From DASVRA01 sp036388855 (GTDB taxonomy: Bacteria; Pseudomonadota; Alphaproteobacteria; Caulobacterales; Caulobacteraceae), in assembly GCA_036388855.1 (NCBI GenBank), contig DASVRA010000011.1, positions 60,156 through 124,155 on the forward strand: a stretch of 64,000 nucleotides of DNA, in the 5' to 3' direction. Both the position numbers and the translations under genes were made by a program. How positions within the stretch are numbered: the stretch's first letter is position 1; each line of letters starts with the position of its first letter. Of this stretch, positions 47,499 through 55,782 are shown one piece after another. The notes under the pieces were generated by a model that was not told the origin of the DNA, made no database searches, and was given only the letters and a program-made list of their open reading frames with translations.

Positions 47499-48158
47499 TC
47501 AGGCGGCGGTCTCGACCCCCAACCCGATCGGGCAGACCACTCCGGTGCCGCCGATGCCGCAGTAGCCCGCCGGGTTCCTGGCCAGGTACTGCTGGTGGTA
47601 ATCCTCGGCGAAGAAGAACGGCCCGGCGGGCGCCGCCTCGGTGGTGATCCGGCCCAGCCCCCGCGCGCTCAGCGCCCCCTGGTAAGCCTCCAGGCTCGCC
47701 CGCGCCGCGCGCGCCTGCTCATCTCCATAGGTGTAGACCGCCGAGCGGTACTGCGTGCCGACGTCGTTGCCCTGGCGCATCCCCTCGGTCGGGTCGTGCC
47801 CCTCCCAGAACACCTTGAGCAATTGCTCGTAGGAGACCTTTGCCGGGTCGAAGACCACCAGCACCGTCTCGGCGTGGCCGGTGCGGCCCGAGCACACCTC
47901 CTCATAGGTGGGGTTGGGGGTGAGGCCGCCGGAGTAGCCGGCCGCGGTGACGAGCACGCCCGGAAGCTTCCAGAACAGCCGCTCCACGCCCCAGAAGCAG
48001 CCCATGCCGAACTGCGCCAGCTCCGATCCCTCGGGATAGGGCCCCTTCAGCTTCGCGCCGTTGACGAAGTGCGTCTCAGCCGTCGGGATCGGTTGGGCCC
48101 GGCCGGGCAGGGCCTCCCCGGCGCTGGGCAGTTCGAGCGGCTTCCTGGCGAACAGCAT
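47499..48158 (-). CDS. msrA: Peptide methionine sulfoxide reductase MsrA
   Basis: The 219-residue protein reduces S-methionine sulfoxide. The catalytic Cys is in FGMGCFWGVERLFW; GYSGG, SGRTGHAE, and the EDYHQQYLARNPAGYCGIGG region (as EDYHQQYLARNP and GYCGIGG) follow, where the last Cys may act in recycling. The N-terminal 45 residues (with the ETHFVNGAKLKGPYPEG stretch) match the longer MsrA form of E. coli. No signal peptide is seen, so it is cytosolic. Confidence 0.96.
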   Translation of the reverse strand: MLFARKPLELPSAGEALPGRAQPIPTAETHFVNGAKLKGPYPEGSELAQFGMGCFWGVERLFWKLPGVLVTAAGYSGGLTPNPTYEEVCSGRTGHAETVLVVFDPAKVSYEQLLKVFWEGHDPTEGMRQGNDVGTQYRSAVYTYGDEQARAARASLEAYQGALSARGLGRITTEAAPAGPFFFAEDYHQQYLARNPAGYCGIGGTGVVCPIGLGVETAA

Positions 48159-48285
48159 GGTCAGCTCCGTGTCTCACGCCCCCCAGATAAGCCGCGTCCG
48201 CGCTGAATGCAGCCCCAGCCCCGCCCGCGGCGGCCGCGAGCTTGTGTTCACGCCTGCGCGGCTCTATCTCGCGCCGTCCCTTCGT

Positions 48286-48375
48286 GGTGGGGTGGCCGAG
48301 TGGTTGAAGGCGCACGCCTGGAACGCGTGTATAGGGGAAACCCTATCGAGGGTTCGAATCCCTCTCCCACCGCCA
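48286..48375 (+). tRNA. tRNA-Ser (anticodon GGA)
   Basis: A 90-nt class II tRNA with encoded CCA. The acceptor stem GGTGGGG (48286-48292) pairs with TCCCACC before discriminator G and CCA (48373-48375). The anticodon stem-loop GCACGC-CTGGAAC-GCGTGT presents GGA, reading UCC and UCU. A long variable arm (TATAGGGGAAACCCTATC) and the TTCGAAT T-loop confirm tRNA-Ser. It is isolated from other tRNA genes. Confidence 0.97.
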
Positions 48376-48842
48376 TACGCCCGGCGATGCCCGTTGCCGG
48401 CTTCCGGGCGGCGGCTCTCTCGTCGTCGGCGGGCCGGCGCTGAAGCTGTCGCCTTCGGCGCTAAGATGATCGCACGCACGCCGCTGTGGTTGCCGGCTGT
48501 TCCAACGCATCGGCCAGGGCGCCGTACATCGCATTGGCAGTGGCGCCCCTTCTTTTCCGGTCTGTCGAAGGTCAGGCCCATCCGGGCCACGCGATCTGAC
48601 GCCGCACGTGTTCTGTCATGCCTAAACCTTGCAAGGTGAGGGCGGTGGCGCAACTCCGGCTCCAAGCTGGAAAGGGCTTACGTGCGCCTAGCGACAACGA
48701 TGAATCCTTTGGGCGCTAAGGCCATATTGCAAGTCGGCGCGCCATTAAGTCTAGATTTTCCTCGCTTGACCCTTTTCCTCGGCTCAAACAGTGGTATTGG
48801 CTGCGAATCGCGCTGTCGCGCCTAAAACAAGGAAGAAACGGC
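48376..48842. other. Noncoding region between tRNA-Ser and mucR
   Basis: About 470 bp without a convincing gene. The right half is clearly poorer in GC (48690-48840), with ATTAAGTCTAGATTTTCC and a TTGACC box at 48766, likely the mucR promoter region. MucR proteins bind AT-rich DNA and repress their own genes, so the AT-rich stretch may be its operator. I found no repeat of the tRNA 3' end that would mark an integrated element. Confidence 0.5.
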
Positions 48843-49382
48843 ATGGCCGATCAGGAACAGGACACCCTGCGGGAACTGGTGGCGGAGGTGGCCGCGGCCT
48901 ACTTCTCCAACTCCCACGTCAATCCCTCCGAAATCCCCAACGTGGTGCAGCAGATCGCCTCCAGTCTCAGCGGCATCGGCGCCCAGCAGGCGGCGGCGGA
49001 ACCGGAAGAAAAGAGCCAGCCCAAGCTCACGGCCGCGCAAATCCGCAAGTCGATCACGCCGGACGGCCTGCTCAGCTTCGAGGACGGCCGCCCCTACAAG
49101 ACCCTGAAGCGCCACCTGTCGGGCCGCGGACTGAGCCCGGCCGACTACCGCGCCAAGTATGGTCTGCCCTCCGACTACCCGATGGTGGCCCCCAACTACA
49201 GCGCCGCCCGCTCGGCCATGGCCAAGAACCTGGGTCTGGGCCAGAAGGGCCGCGCCGCGCGCAGCGGCGGCGGGTCCGCCGGCGGCGGCTCCTCCGGCGG
49301 CTCGGGCGGCGCGTCCGGCGGCGGTGGCTCCGGCGGCAAGGGCGGCGGCCGCGGTCGGCGCTCGGCCAAATCGCAAGGCTGA
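48843..49382 (+). CDS. mucR: MucR/Ros family transcriptional regulator
   Basis: The 179-residue protein belongs to the MucR/Ros family, H-NS-like regulators of surface and cell-cycle genes in alphaproteobacteria. The N-terminal oligomerisation part is LRELVAEVAAAYFSNSHVNP, given as VAEVAAAYFSNSHVNP. The DNA-binding region is SITPDGLLSFEDGRPYKTLK followed by RHLSGRGLSPADYRAKYGLP. The Ros zinc-finger Cys is replaced by Ser (LSFEDG). The last 45 residues are an unusual Gly/Ser-rich tail with basic ends (GGGSGGKGGGRGRRS). AGGAAGAAA precedes the ATG and a strong terminator follows. Confidence 0.92.
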   Translation: MADQEQDTLRELVAEVAAAYFSNSHVNPSEIPNVVQQIASSLSGIGAQQAAAEPEEKSQPKLTAAQIRKSITPDGLLSFEDGRPYKTLKRHLSGRGLSPADYRAKYGLPSDYPMVAPNYSAARSAMAKNLGLGQKGRAARSGGGSAGGGSSGGSGGASGGGGSGGKGGGRGRRSAKSQG

Positions 49383-49391
49383 CGTTCGCGA

Positions 49392-49428
49392 CGGGAGCCG
49401 GCCGCGCGCGCCGCCGGCTCCCGTTTTC
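49392..49428 (+). terminator. Rho-independent terminator of mucR
   Basis: A perfect 11-bp stem, CGGGAGCCGGC (49392-49402) with GCCGGCTCCCG (49413-49423), closes a 10-base CG-rich loop and is followed by TTTTCCC. It starts 9 nt after the mucR stop. It separates mucR from the acyl-AMP ligase cluster. Confidence 0.87.
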
Positions 49429-49478
49429 CCTGAGTTCCGGGCTTGCCTGCGGAGGGCGCCGAGGCTTGATTGCGCCCG

Positions 49479-51158
49479 ATGCTTGAGCCTGTCCTTTCCA
49501 TCGTCGAACGCCTGCGCGAGCACGCGCGAAGCCGGCCCGGCCGCGCTGCCCTGACCTTCCTCGAACGGGGCGAGGAGCCAACCGACGGGTCCACCTACGC
49601 CGAACTCGACGCGCAGGCTCGCGCCGTCGCGGCCCGCCTGAGGGACGCGGGGCTTGCCGGCCGGCCGGTGCTGCTGGCCCTGCCGCCGGACCTCGACTTC
49701 GTCCGCTGCTTCCTCGGCTGCCTCTACGCCGGCGCCTACGCCGTGCCCGCGCCCTACCCGCTGGGCCAGCGGGCGCTCGAGCGTATCCGCACCCGCGTCG
49801 CCGACGCCCGCCCCGCCGCCGCCTTCACCTCCGCCGACCCGCGCGTGGCGGCCACCATCGGCGCGATCGGCCTGGGCGAGGCCCCGCTGATCGACGTGGC
49901 CGAAGCGCTCGCGGCCCCGCCGCTCGCCGACGTCGCCCCGCCGGCGCCCGACACAATCGCCTTCATTCAGTACACCTCCGGCTCTACCAGCCGGCCGAAG
50001 GGCGTGGTGGTCACTCACGGCAACCTCGCCGCCAACGAGGCCCAGCTTCAGGAAGGCTGGCGCCATGGAGACGACCTGGTGCTGGTCAGCTGGCTGCCGC
50101 TGCACCATGACATGGGCCTGATCGCCTCGATGCTGCAGGCGCTGTTCGTCGGCGGGACCTGCGTGTCGATGCCGCCGCACGCCTTCGTCCAGCGCCCCCT
50201 ACGCTGGCTCAAGGCGGTCGACCGCTACGGCGGCATGACCAGTGGCGCCCCCAACTTCGCCTTCGACCTTTGCGCAAGGATGATCACCGCCGAAGAGTTC
50301 GCCGCCCTGGACCTGTCGCGGTGGAAACTGGCCTTCTGCGGCTCCGAGCCCGTGCGCCCGCGCACCATGGAGCGTTTCGCCGCCGCCGCCGCGAGCGCCG
50401 GTTTCGATCCGAAGGCGCTCCTGCCCTGCTACGGCATGGCCGAGGCCACCGTCTACGTCAGCGGCGGCCCCCCCGGGCGTGGCGTCGAGAGCCTCGACCT
50501 GTCGCGCGAAACCGTCGCCTGCGGCCGCGTCTTCGGGGGCACGCGCATCGAGGTGCTTGACGATTGGGGGCGCGTCCTGCGGGAAGGCGAAATCGGTGAA
50601 ATCTGCGTCTGCGGCCCCCAGGTGACCCCCGGCTTCTGGGTGGGCGAGACCGGCGGCGTCCATCCGGACCCCGGTCGTTTCATCGAGCTCGACGGCCGCC
50701 GCTTCGTGCGCACCGGCGACGCCGGCGCCTTCATCGGCGGGGAGGTTTACGTCACCGGCCGGATCAAGGACGTGATCATCCTGCGCGGCATGAAAATCCA
50801 TGCCGAGGACGTGGAGGAGACGGTCACCCAGCTGCCGCCGGAGGAGGGCGTCGCCGCCGTCGCCGCCTTCGGCACGATCGAAGAGGACCGCGAGCGCCTG
50901 ATCGTGGTCTGTGAACTCGCCCGGACGCGCCGGCGCGGCGTCGACCAGGAGGCGCTGCGCGCGCGCCTGAGCGGCGCCATCGGCGTGGACCACGGCGTGC
51001 TTCCCGACGACATCGTTTTCGTGCGCCCGAGCGCCATCCCCCGCTCCTCCAGCGGCAAGGTGCGGCGGGCGAGCACGCGCGAGCTCTACCTTGCCGGCCA
51101 GCTGCCGCGCGTGGCCCCTGGAGCCGAGGCGGAGCCCCAAGCGGCCGCCGCCTCATGA
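49479..51158 (+). CDS. Fatty acyl-AMP ligase
   Basis: The 559-residue protein is an adenylate-forming enzyme of the fatty acyl-AMP ligase type, which activates a free fatty acid and passes it to a carrier protein. The P-loop-like A3 motif YTSGSTSRPKG starts at residue 165; LPLHHDMGLI, typical of FAALs, SGGAP-like SGAPNFAFDLC, A5 YGMAEATVY, A7 RTGDAG, A8 GRIKDVIILRG and the C-terminal Lys in SSSGKVRR follow. ATG 49479 is preferred over a TTG three codons earlier. Its stop overlaps the P450 start (ATGA), and an acyl carrier protein is third, a clear partner. Confidence 0.93.
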   Translation: MLEPVLSIVERLREHARSRPGRAALTFLERGEEPTDGSTYAELDAQARAVAARLRDAGLAGRPVLLALPPDLDFVRCFLGCLYAGAYAVPAPYPLGQRALERIRTRVADARPAAAFTSADPRVAATIGAIGLGEAPLIDVAEALAAPPLADVAPPAPDTIAFIQYTSGSTSRPKGVVVTHGNLAANEAQLQEGWRHGDDLVLVSWLPLHHDMGLIASMLQALFVGGTCVSMPPHAFVQRPLRWLKAVDRYGGMTSGAPNFAFDLCARMITAEEFAALDLSRWKLAFCGSEPVRPRTMERFAAAAASAGFDPKALLPCYGMAEATVYVSGGPPGRGVESLDLSRETVACGRVFGGTRIEVLDDWGRVLREGEIGEICVCGPQVTPGFWVGETGGVHPDPGRFIELDGRRFVRTGDAGAFIGGEVYVTGRIKDVIILRGMKIHAEDVEETVTQLPPEEGVAAVAAFGTIEEDRERLIVVCELARTRRRGVDQEALRARLSGAIGVDHGVLPDDIVFVRPSAIPRSSSGKVRRASTRELYLAGQLPRVAPGAEAEPQAAAAS

Positions 51159-52357
51159 GCGTGGCCGAGCTCAGCGAACCCGCCACCCGCGCCGAGTGGA
51201 TCACGCCCCGCCACGGCCCCGCCTGGTGGGGCGAGGAGGAGCAGGCGTGGGTGCTGACCCGCTACGCCGACGTTTCCGCCCTGTTGCGCGCGCCCAACTA
51301 CGAGGTGTCCGAGGACATCGGCGGCCACCTCGCCCGCGTCGCCGCCCGCGCAGGCCGCGACTACAGGCAGCTGTCCAACCTGATCGGCGGGGTGCTGTTT
51401 TACCGCAACCCTCCCTTCCACCCCCAGGGCCGGAAGTTCCTCAAGCGCTGCCTGGGCGTGGCTCAGGAGCCGCTGCGCCCGGAGGCGATCACGGAAAGCG
51501 CCCGGCAGGTGGTCGATACCGCCCTCTCCCGGGGCCGGGTGGACGCGGTGCGCGAGATCGGCACCCGCATCCCGCTGGACGCGCTGACCCGGGGCCTCGG
51601 CCTCACCTACGAAGCGGGCGAGACCGTCCTGAGCTCGGCGCACATCATTGAGATCTGGCGGCGCGGCATGTCGCTGCGTGTGCTCGACGGCCTGCAGGCG
51701 GAGGCGCGCCGCGTCGACGGCATGCTGCGCGCGGAAATGGACGCGGCCGAACGCACCGGCGCCGGCAATCTCGCCGAGATCCTGGCGATCAACCGCGCCG
51801 AGTTCGGCCTTGCCGAAGACGACGTGGTCGCCCTCCTGTTCTTCCTGCTGCTGGCGGGGGTGGAGACCACCTCGATGCTGGTCTCCAGCGCCATTTTCCT
51901 GCTGCTCGCCAACCCCGGCCAAGGGGCTAGGTTTGAGGCCGATCCCGGCCTGATCAACGGCGTGGTGGACGAAGCGCTGCGCTACACGCCGCCGGTGCGC
52001 CGCGCCAACCACCGGGTGATCGCCGAGCCGGTCGAGATCGGCGGCCGGGCCTTCGCAGCCGGCGACCAGGTGATCGGCCATATCGAGCAGGCCCATTTCG
52101 ACCCGGCCGCCTATCCCGATCCCGTGCATTTCGACATCGCCCGTCGCGGCCCGCCCACGGCCGCCTTCGGCTTTGGCGCGCACGCCTGCCTGGGCGCTGC
52201 GATCGCTCGACAGGAGGGGCGGGCGGTTCTGGGCGTGCTGTTCGAGCGGGCGAGGCTCGGCCTTGTAAGCGAGCGGCCCCAGTGGCAAGACCACCCGGTG
52301 TTCCGCCGCCTCGAGCGCCTGGACGTCACCCTTGAGCCCAGAGACCGCTCCCGATGA
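51155..52357 (+). CDS. Cytochrome P450
   Basis: The 400-residue soluble P450 has the I-helix motif LLLAGVETTS, the ExxR motif in VVDEALRYTPP and the heme loop FGFGAHACLGAAIAR with Cys345 as the axial ligand. It lacks a membrane anchor, as usual in bacteria. It is translationally coupled on both sides (ATGA with the acyl-AMP ligase and with the ACP), so a substrate bound to the ACP as an acyl thioester is likely, as for P450BioI or OleP-type enzymes. No ferredoxin or reductase is in the cluster. Confidence 0.95.
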   Translation: MSVAELSEPATRAEWITPRHGPAWWGEEEQAWVLTRYADVSALLRAPNYEVSEDIGGHLARVAARAGRDYRQLSNLIGGVLFYRNPPFHPQGRKFLKRCLGVAQEPLRPEAITESARQVVDTALSRGRVDAVREIGTRIPLDALTRGLGLTYEAGETVLSSAHIIEIWRRGMSLRVLDGLQAEARRVDGMLRAEMDAAERTGAGNLAEILAINRAEFGLAEDDVVALLFFLLLAGVETTSMLVSSAIFLLLANPGQGARFEADPGLINGVVDEALRYTPPVRRANHRVIAEPVEIGGRAFAAGDQVIGHIEQAHFDPAAYPDPVHFDIARRGPPTAAFGFGAHACLGAAIARQEGRAVLGVLFERARLGLVSERPQWQDHPVFRRLERLDVTLEPRDRSR

Positions 52358-52614
52358 CGGACGACGTGATTCCCGCCGAGCGCCTCCGCGATTGGATGGT
52401 GGACTACATCTCCTCCGTCCTTGGCGTGGACAAGGACCGCGTCGGCGTCTCAGCCCCCTTCGACAGTTACGGCCTCGACTCGGCCGAAGCGGTGATCATG
52501 GCCGGGGTGATGGAGGAGGAGTTCGGCAAGGAGATCGACCCGAACCTGTTCTTCGACGAGCCGTCGATCGACGGCGTCGTCCGCTCCTTCGAGGCGGCCG
52601 GGCTGGCCGCCTGA
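52354..52614 (+). CDS. Acyl carrier protein
   Basis: The 86-residue helical protein is an acyl carrier protein. The phosphopantetheine site is YGLDSAEAV, with Ser43 as the attachment residue; fatty-acid-synthesis ACPs have DSL there, so this belongs to the specialised type found with acyl-AMP ligases and polyketide synthases. Downstream FFDEPSIDGVVRSF is also typical. Its ATG overlaps the P450 stop. It should be loaded by the ligase and modified by the P450. Confidence 0.94.
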   Translation: MTDDVIPAERLRDWMVDYISSVLGVDKDRVGVSAPFDSYGLDSAEAVIMAGVMEEEFGKEIDPNLFFDEPSIDGVVRSFEAAGLAA

Positions 52615-52621
52615 GCCTTCG

Positions 52622-53500
52622 GTGAGCCCCGAAGCCAGCATCGTCGTCGTCAGCTACGAGATGGCGCGCGAAATCCCGCGCACCCTCCTTTCGTTGTCGG
52701 CGCCTTACCAGCTGAACTGCCCGCGCGGCCGCGTCGAGGTGATCCTGGTGGACAACGGCTCGCGCGAGCCACCGCGCCCTGAGCAGTTCGCCGGCCTCGA
52801 CCTGGACCTGACCGTCCATCACCTGCCGAAGGTCTCACCCTCGCCCGTGGCGGCGCTGAACCTGGGTATCGCCGAGGCGCGGGCGCCCCTGATCTGCGCC
52901 TGGATCGACGGGGCGCGGATGGCCTCGCCCGGGCTGGTGGACGCCTGCATCCGCGCCTCGAAGCGGCACCCGCGCCCGGTGATCGCCACCGCCAACTACC
53001 AGCTGGGGCCCGGGCCGCAGTACGTGACCATGCTGCACGGCTACGACGCCGCGGAAGAGGACCGGCTGATCGAGTCGATCGGCTGGCCCGCGGACGGTTA
53101 CCGCCTGTTCGAGATCGCCGCGCCGATCCAATTCGCGGACGACCGCAAGCCGATGATGGAGAGCAACGCGCTGTTCTTACCGCGAGCGCTGTGGGACGAG
53201 CTCGGCGGCTTCGATCCCGCCTTCGCCAGCCCTGGCGGGGGGCCCTGCAATCCGGATGTCTTCATCCGCGCCTGCGCCGCCCCTGACACCCGCCTGATCC
53301 GCATCCGCGGCGAAGCCACCTTCCACCAGATCCACGGCGGGGTCAGCATCAACGCCGCCGAGCGGGTGAACGCGGTGCTGAAGGCGCTGAGCAGCGAATA
53401 TTACCGGATACGGGGACGCCCGATGTCGCCTGTGCGAGACCTCGGCTGGGTGTTCGATCCGAAGACCGGGAGCCTCGAACGGCTGGAGCCGGGGCCGTGA
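52622..53500 (+). CDS. Family 2-like glycosyltransferase
   Basis: The 292-residue protein is a GT-A fold glycosyltransferase close to family 2. The opening ASIVVVSYEMAREIPRTLLS and VEVILVDNGS are typical; the metal motif position is WIDGAR instead of a strict DxD. Later DELGGFDPAFASPGGG resembles the acceptor loop (ED/GGFD motif). No membrane segment is seen. It starts with GTG 8 nt after the ACP and overlaps the sulfotransferase-like gene by GTGA, so it belongs to the same transcript. It may glycosylate the lipid-like product or a surface sugar. Confidence 0.86.
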   Translation: MSPEASIVVVSYEMAREIPRTLLSLSAPYQLNCPRGRVEVILVDNGSREPPRPEQFAGLDLDLTVHHLPKVSPSPVAALNLGIAEARAPLICAWIDGARMASPGLVDACIRASKRHPRPVIATANYQLGPGPQYVTMLHGYDAAEEDRLIESIGWPADGYRLFEIAAPIQFADDRKPMMESNALFLPRALWDELGGFDPAFASPGGGPCNPDVFIRACAAPDTRLIRIRGEATFHQIHGGVSINAAERVNAVLKALSSEYYRIRGRPMSPVRDLGWVFDPKTGSLERLEPGP

Positions 53501-54426
53501 GGCTGATCCTGCACATTGGCCTGCACAAGACCGGCAGCACCTCGCTGCAGCTGGCCCTGGCGCGCACCAACGGTCCCTACCTCTATCCCCAGACCGGGCG
53601 CGACGCGAAGGCGGTGCATGCCTTCGGCCAGCACCTCCTGCCCCAGGCGCTGAAGGAGGAAGACGGTTCGCCCCTGTGGGACGAGCTGCTGCGGGAAATC
53701 CAGGGCGCGGACCTGACGATCCTCAGCAGCGAGCTGTTCCACCTCCTTGGGGACGCCGAGGTGGATGGGGTCGCGCGCTATATTCCGAGCGCCGAAGTGG
53801 TCATGTACCTCCGCCGCCAGGACCTGTTCCTGCAGTCGATCTACGGCATGAACGTGCTCTACACCGGCGAGACCCGGGAGCTGCGCGACTATCCCCTCGA
53901 ACCCGAGATCGACTACCACCGCGTCTACCGGCGATGGGCGCGCCATTTCCCCGTCACCGCCATTCCCTTCGAGCGGGCGTCGCTCGCCGGCGGCGACGTG
54001 ATCGCCGACTTTTCCCATCGCATCGGCGTCCCGCTCGCGCCTCAGCCGCGCGCCAACCGCAGTTACCCGCGCACCGTGATCGATCTCGCCCGGCAGCTGA
54101 CGCTCGCGGGCGGCAGGGATCTGGACCGCCACAACCTGCTGCTCGTCGCCAGTTTCGTGTTCGCTGAGGACGGCGCCAGGAACGACCTGCTGAGCCCGGA
54201 CGAGGCGCGCGCCTTTTACGCCCGCTACGCCCAATCCAACGCCGCCTTGGCGCGCGATCTCGGCCGCGAGCGGCTGTTCCTGGACGAGGCCCTTGGAGAC
54301 CAGGCCGCATGGGAGGGCCGCTACGGCCGCGGAACGCCGCCCCTGGCCCGGTTCCTGCGGGACGCGGCCGTGAAGTTGAAGCGTCAGGGCCTGCTGCAGG
54401 GGGGCGAGCTGACCCCGTGGCGCTGA
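53497..54426 (+). CDS. Sulfotransferase-like protein
   Basis: The 309-residue protein opens with LILHIGLHKTGSTSLQ, the 5'-phosphosulfate loop of PAPS-dependent sulfotransferases. A second conserved segment, SAEVVMYLRRQDLFLQSIY, matches the 3'-phosphate motif (Arg...Ser). The rest is divergent, so related nucleotide-binding roles remain possible. It begins with GTG overlapping the glycosyltransferase stop and ends 7 nt before the convergent TPR-hydrolase gene. It is the last gene of the plus-strand part of the cluster. Confidence 0.78.
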   Translation: MRLILHIGLHKTGSTSLQLALARTNGPYLYPQTGRDAKAVHAFGQHLLPQALKEEDGSPLWDELLREIQGADLTILSSELFHLLGDAEVDGVARYIPSAEVVMYLRRQDLFLQSIYGMNVLYTGETRELRDYPLEPEIDYHRVYRRWARHFPVTAIPFERASLAGGDVIADFSHRIGVPLAPQPRANRSYPRTVIDLARQLTLAGGRDLDRHNLLLVASFVFAEDGARNDLLSPDEARAFYARYAQSNAALARDLGRERLFLDEALGDQAAWEGRYGRGTPPLARFLRDAAVKLKRQGLLQGGELTPWR

Positions 54427-54433
54427 GGCGCCT

Positions 54434-55714
54434 TCAGACCAGCCACTCGGCCAGCAGCCGCTGGAACTCGCCGGTCCCAATCATGCCGTGGACCACGCCG
54501 GCGTGGTCGGCGACCCCGGGCACCCGCACCGAACGCACGTTCGGCAGGTCCTCCACCCGCGCCGCCTGTCGCACGTCGTGGGGATTGTCGGAGGCCACGA
54601 TCTGCAGCAGCCGCATCTGGGGCGACGACTCGAGGTTCGCACGAATGCTGCGGACTTCCGGCGAGAACTCGCGGGAGGGCTGCTTCATGAAGGTCCGCTC
54701 GGACTCCTCGAGCTCTTCGCCCGCGGCGTTCAGCTTGGTGTAGCCCGATACCGTCAGCACTGCGTCCGCCCCGATCAGCCCCCCGTAACGGACGGCGCTG
54801 AACCCGCCCATCGAGGAGCCCATGGTGTAGACCCGCCGCGAGCCGAAGCCGTGGGCGATCTCCTTCAATGCCGCCGCGGTCTCCTCCGGCCCTTTCCCCA
54901 GCAGCGGCACGCCCAGCACGCAGCTCCGCAGGCTGGGGTCGGTCAGGTAGATGACGTTGACCGGCAGGTCGTGAAGCAGGGCGTCCAGATAGCTGATGTG
55001 CAGCTGGTCGAAGCGGTTGCGCGCGCCCGGCAGCACGATCACCGTGGCCTCGGCGCCCGGCTTGTGCACCTTCTGCACCGCCAGCGACGGATCGTTGCGC
55101 ACGCGGAACCGCCGGCGCCATTCGTCCGGCGTGAAGGCCGACAGCCCCCGCCGCATACGTCCCGCCACCGCCGATCGTGCGGCGATGGCGTCGAGCGCGG
55201 CGATCGCCTGTTCGATCTTGCCAAACCGCAGGGAGGCGATGGCGTATTCATAGTGCGCGCGGGGGCTGAAGCTTACCTGCCCATACCGTTCCTCCACGAT
55301 CGCATAGAAGCGGTCGAACACCCGGTCCTCGGTGCTCAGCTGGTTGATCGTCATCAGGAGGTTTGGATCCGCGGGCCAGCGCTCCAGCGCCTCGGCGAAC
55401 TGCTCCTCGAACTCACCCATCATGCGGCTACGGTAGAGCAAGAGGCCCATCAGGCGGGCGATGTTGACGGCCTCGGGATAGGCCTCTCGCAGCGCCCGCG
55501 TCGCCTCCAGCGCCTCCTCCAGCCGCCCCATCCGCGACAGCACCTGGGCGCGCATCACGGCCGCCGCCTTGGGCAGCGGCGCGATCTCGGCGTAGGCGTC
55601 CAGGCGCGCCAGCGCCGCCTCCGGCTGGGCTCGCGCGGCGTCGATCGCCGCCAGACGCAGCACGTCGGCCGCGCGCTGCGGCGCGATGGGCGCCGGTTCC
55701 TGGCTCGCGGTCAT
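54434..55714 (-). CDS. TPR-linked alpha/beta hydrolase, apparently active
   Basis: The 426-residue protein has a helical N-terminal half with TPR-like repeats (about 15-185: AALARLDAYAEIAPLPKA, LSRMGRLEEALEATRAL and LRFGKIEQAIAALDAIA). The C-terminal half is an alpha/beta hydrolase with the nucleophile elbow TMGSSMGGFSAVRYG (Ser301) and a His in GVVHGMIGTGEF. The DUF-like segment VIVLPGARNRFDQLHISYL begins the hydrolase domain. No signal peptide is seen. GGGAGGGG precedes the ATG. It could be a thioesterase or acyltransferase releasing the ACP-bound product. A paralogue lies next to it. Confidence 0.77.
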   Translation of the reverse strand: MTASQEPAPIAPQRAADVLRLAAIDAARAQPEAALARLDAYAEIAPLPKAAAVMRAQVLSRMGRLEEALEATRALREAYPEAVNIARLMGLLLYRSRMMGEFEEQFAEALERWPADPNLLMTINQLSTEDRVFDRFYAIVEERYGQVSFSPRAHYEYAIASLRFGKIEQAIAALDAIAARSAVAGRMRRGLSAFTPDEWRRRFRVRNDPSLAVQKVHKPGAEATVIVLPGARNRFDQLHISYLDALLHDLPVNVIYLTDPSLRSCVLGVPLLGKGPEETAAALKEIAHGFGSRRVYTMGSSMGGFSAVRYGGLIGADAVLTVSGYTKLNAAGEELEESERTFMKQPSREFSPEVRSIRANLESSPQMRLLQIVASDNPHDVRQAARVEDLPNVRSVRVPGVADHAGVVHGMIGTGEFQRLLAEWLV

Positions 55715-55782
55715 GGAGCCCCTCCCGCGTCATGCCTACCGCGCGGGACCGCCGGGACTCAAGCCCGCGGTTCGCTGCGGCT

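Noticed and set aside
48264..48665. Minus-strand open frame of about 133 codons with GIRTLD and FNHSATPP motifs
   Set aside because: It is antisense to tRNA-Ser; this motif pair is the well-known false protein produced by reading the tRNA-Ser gene backwards.
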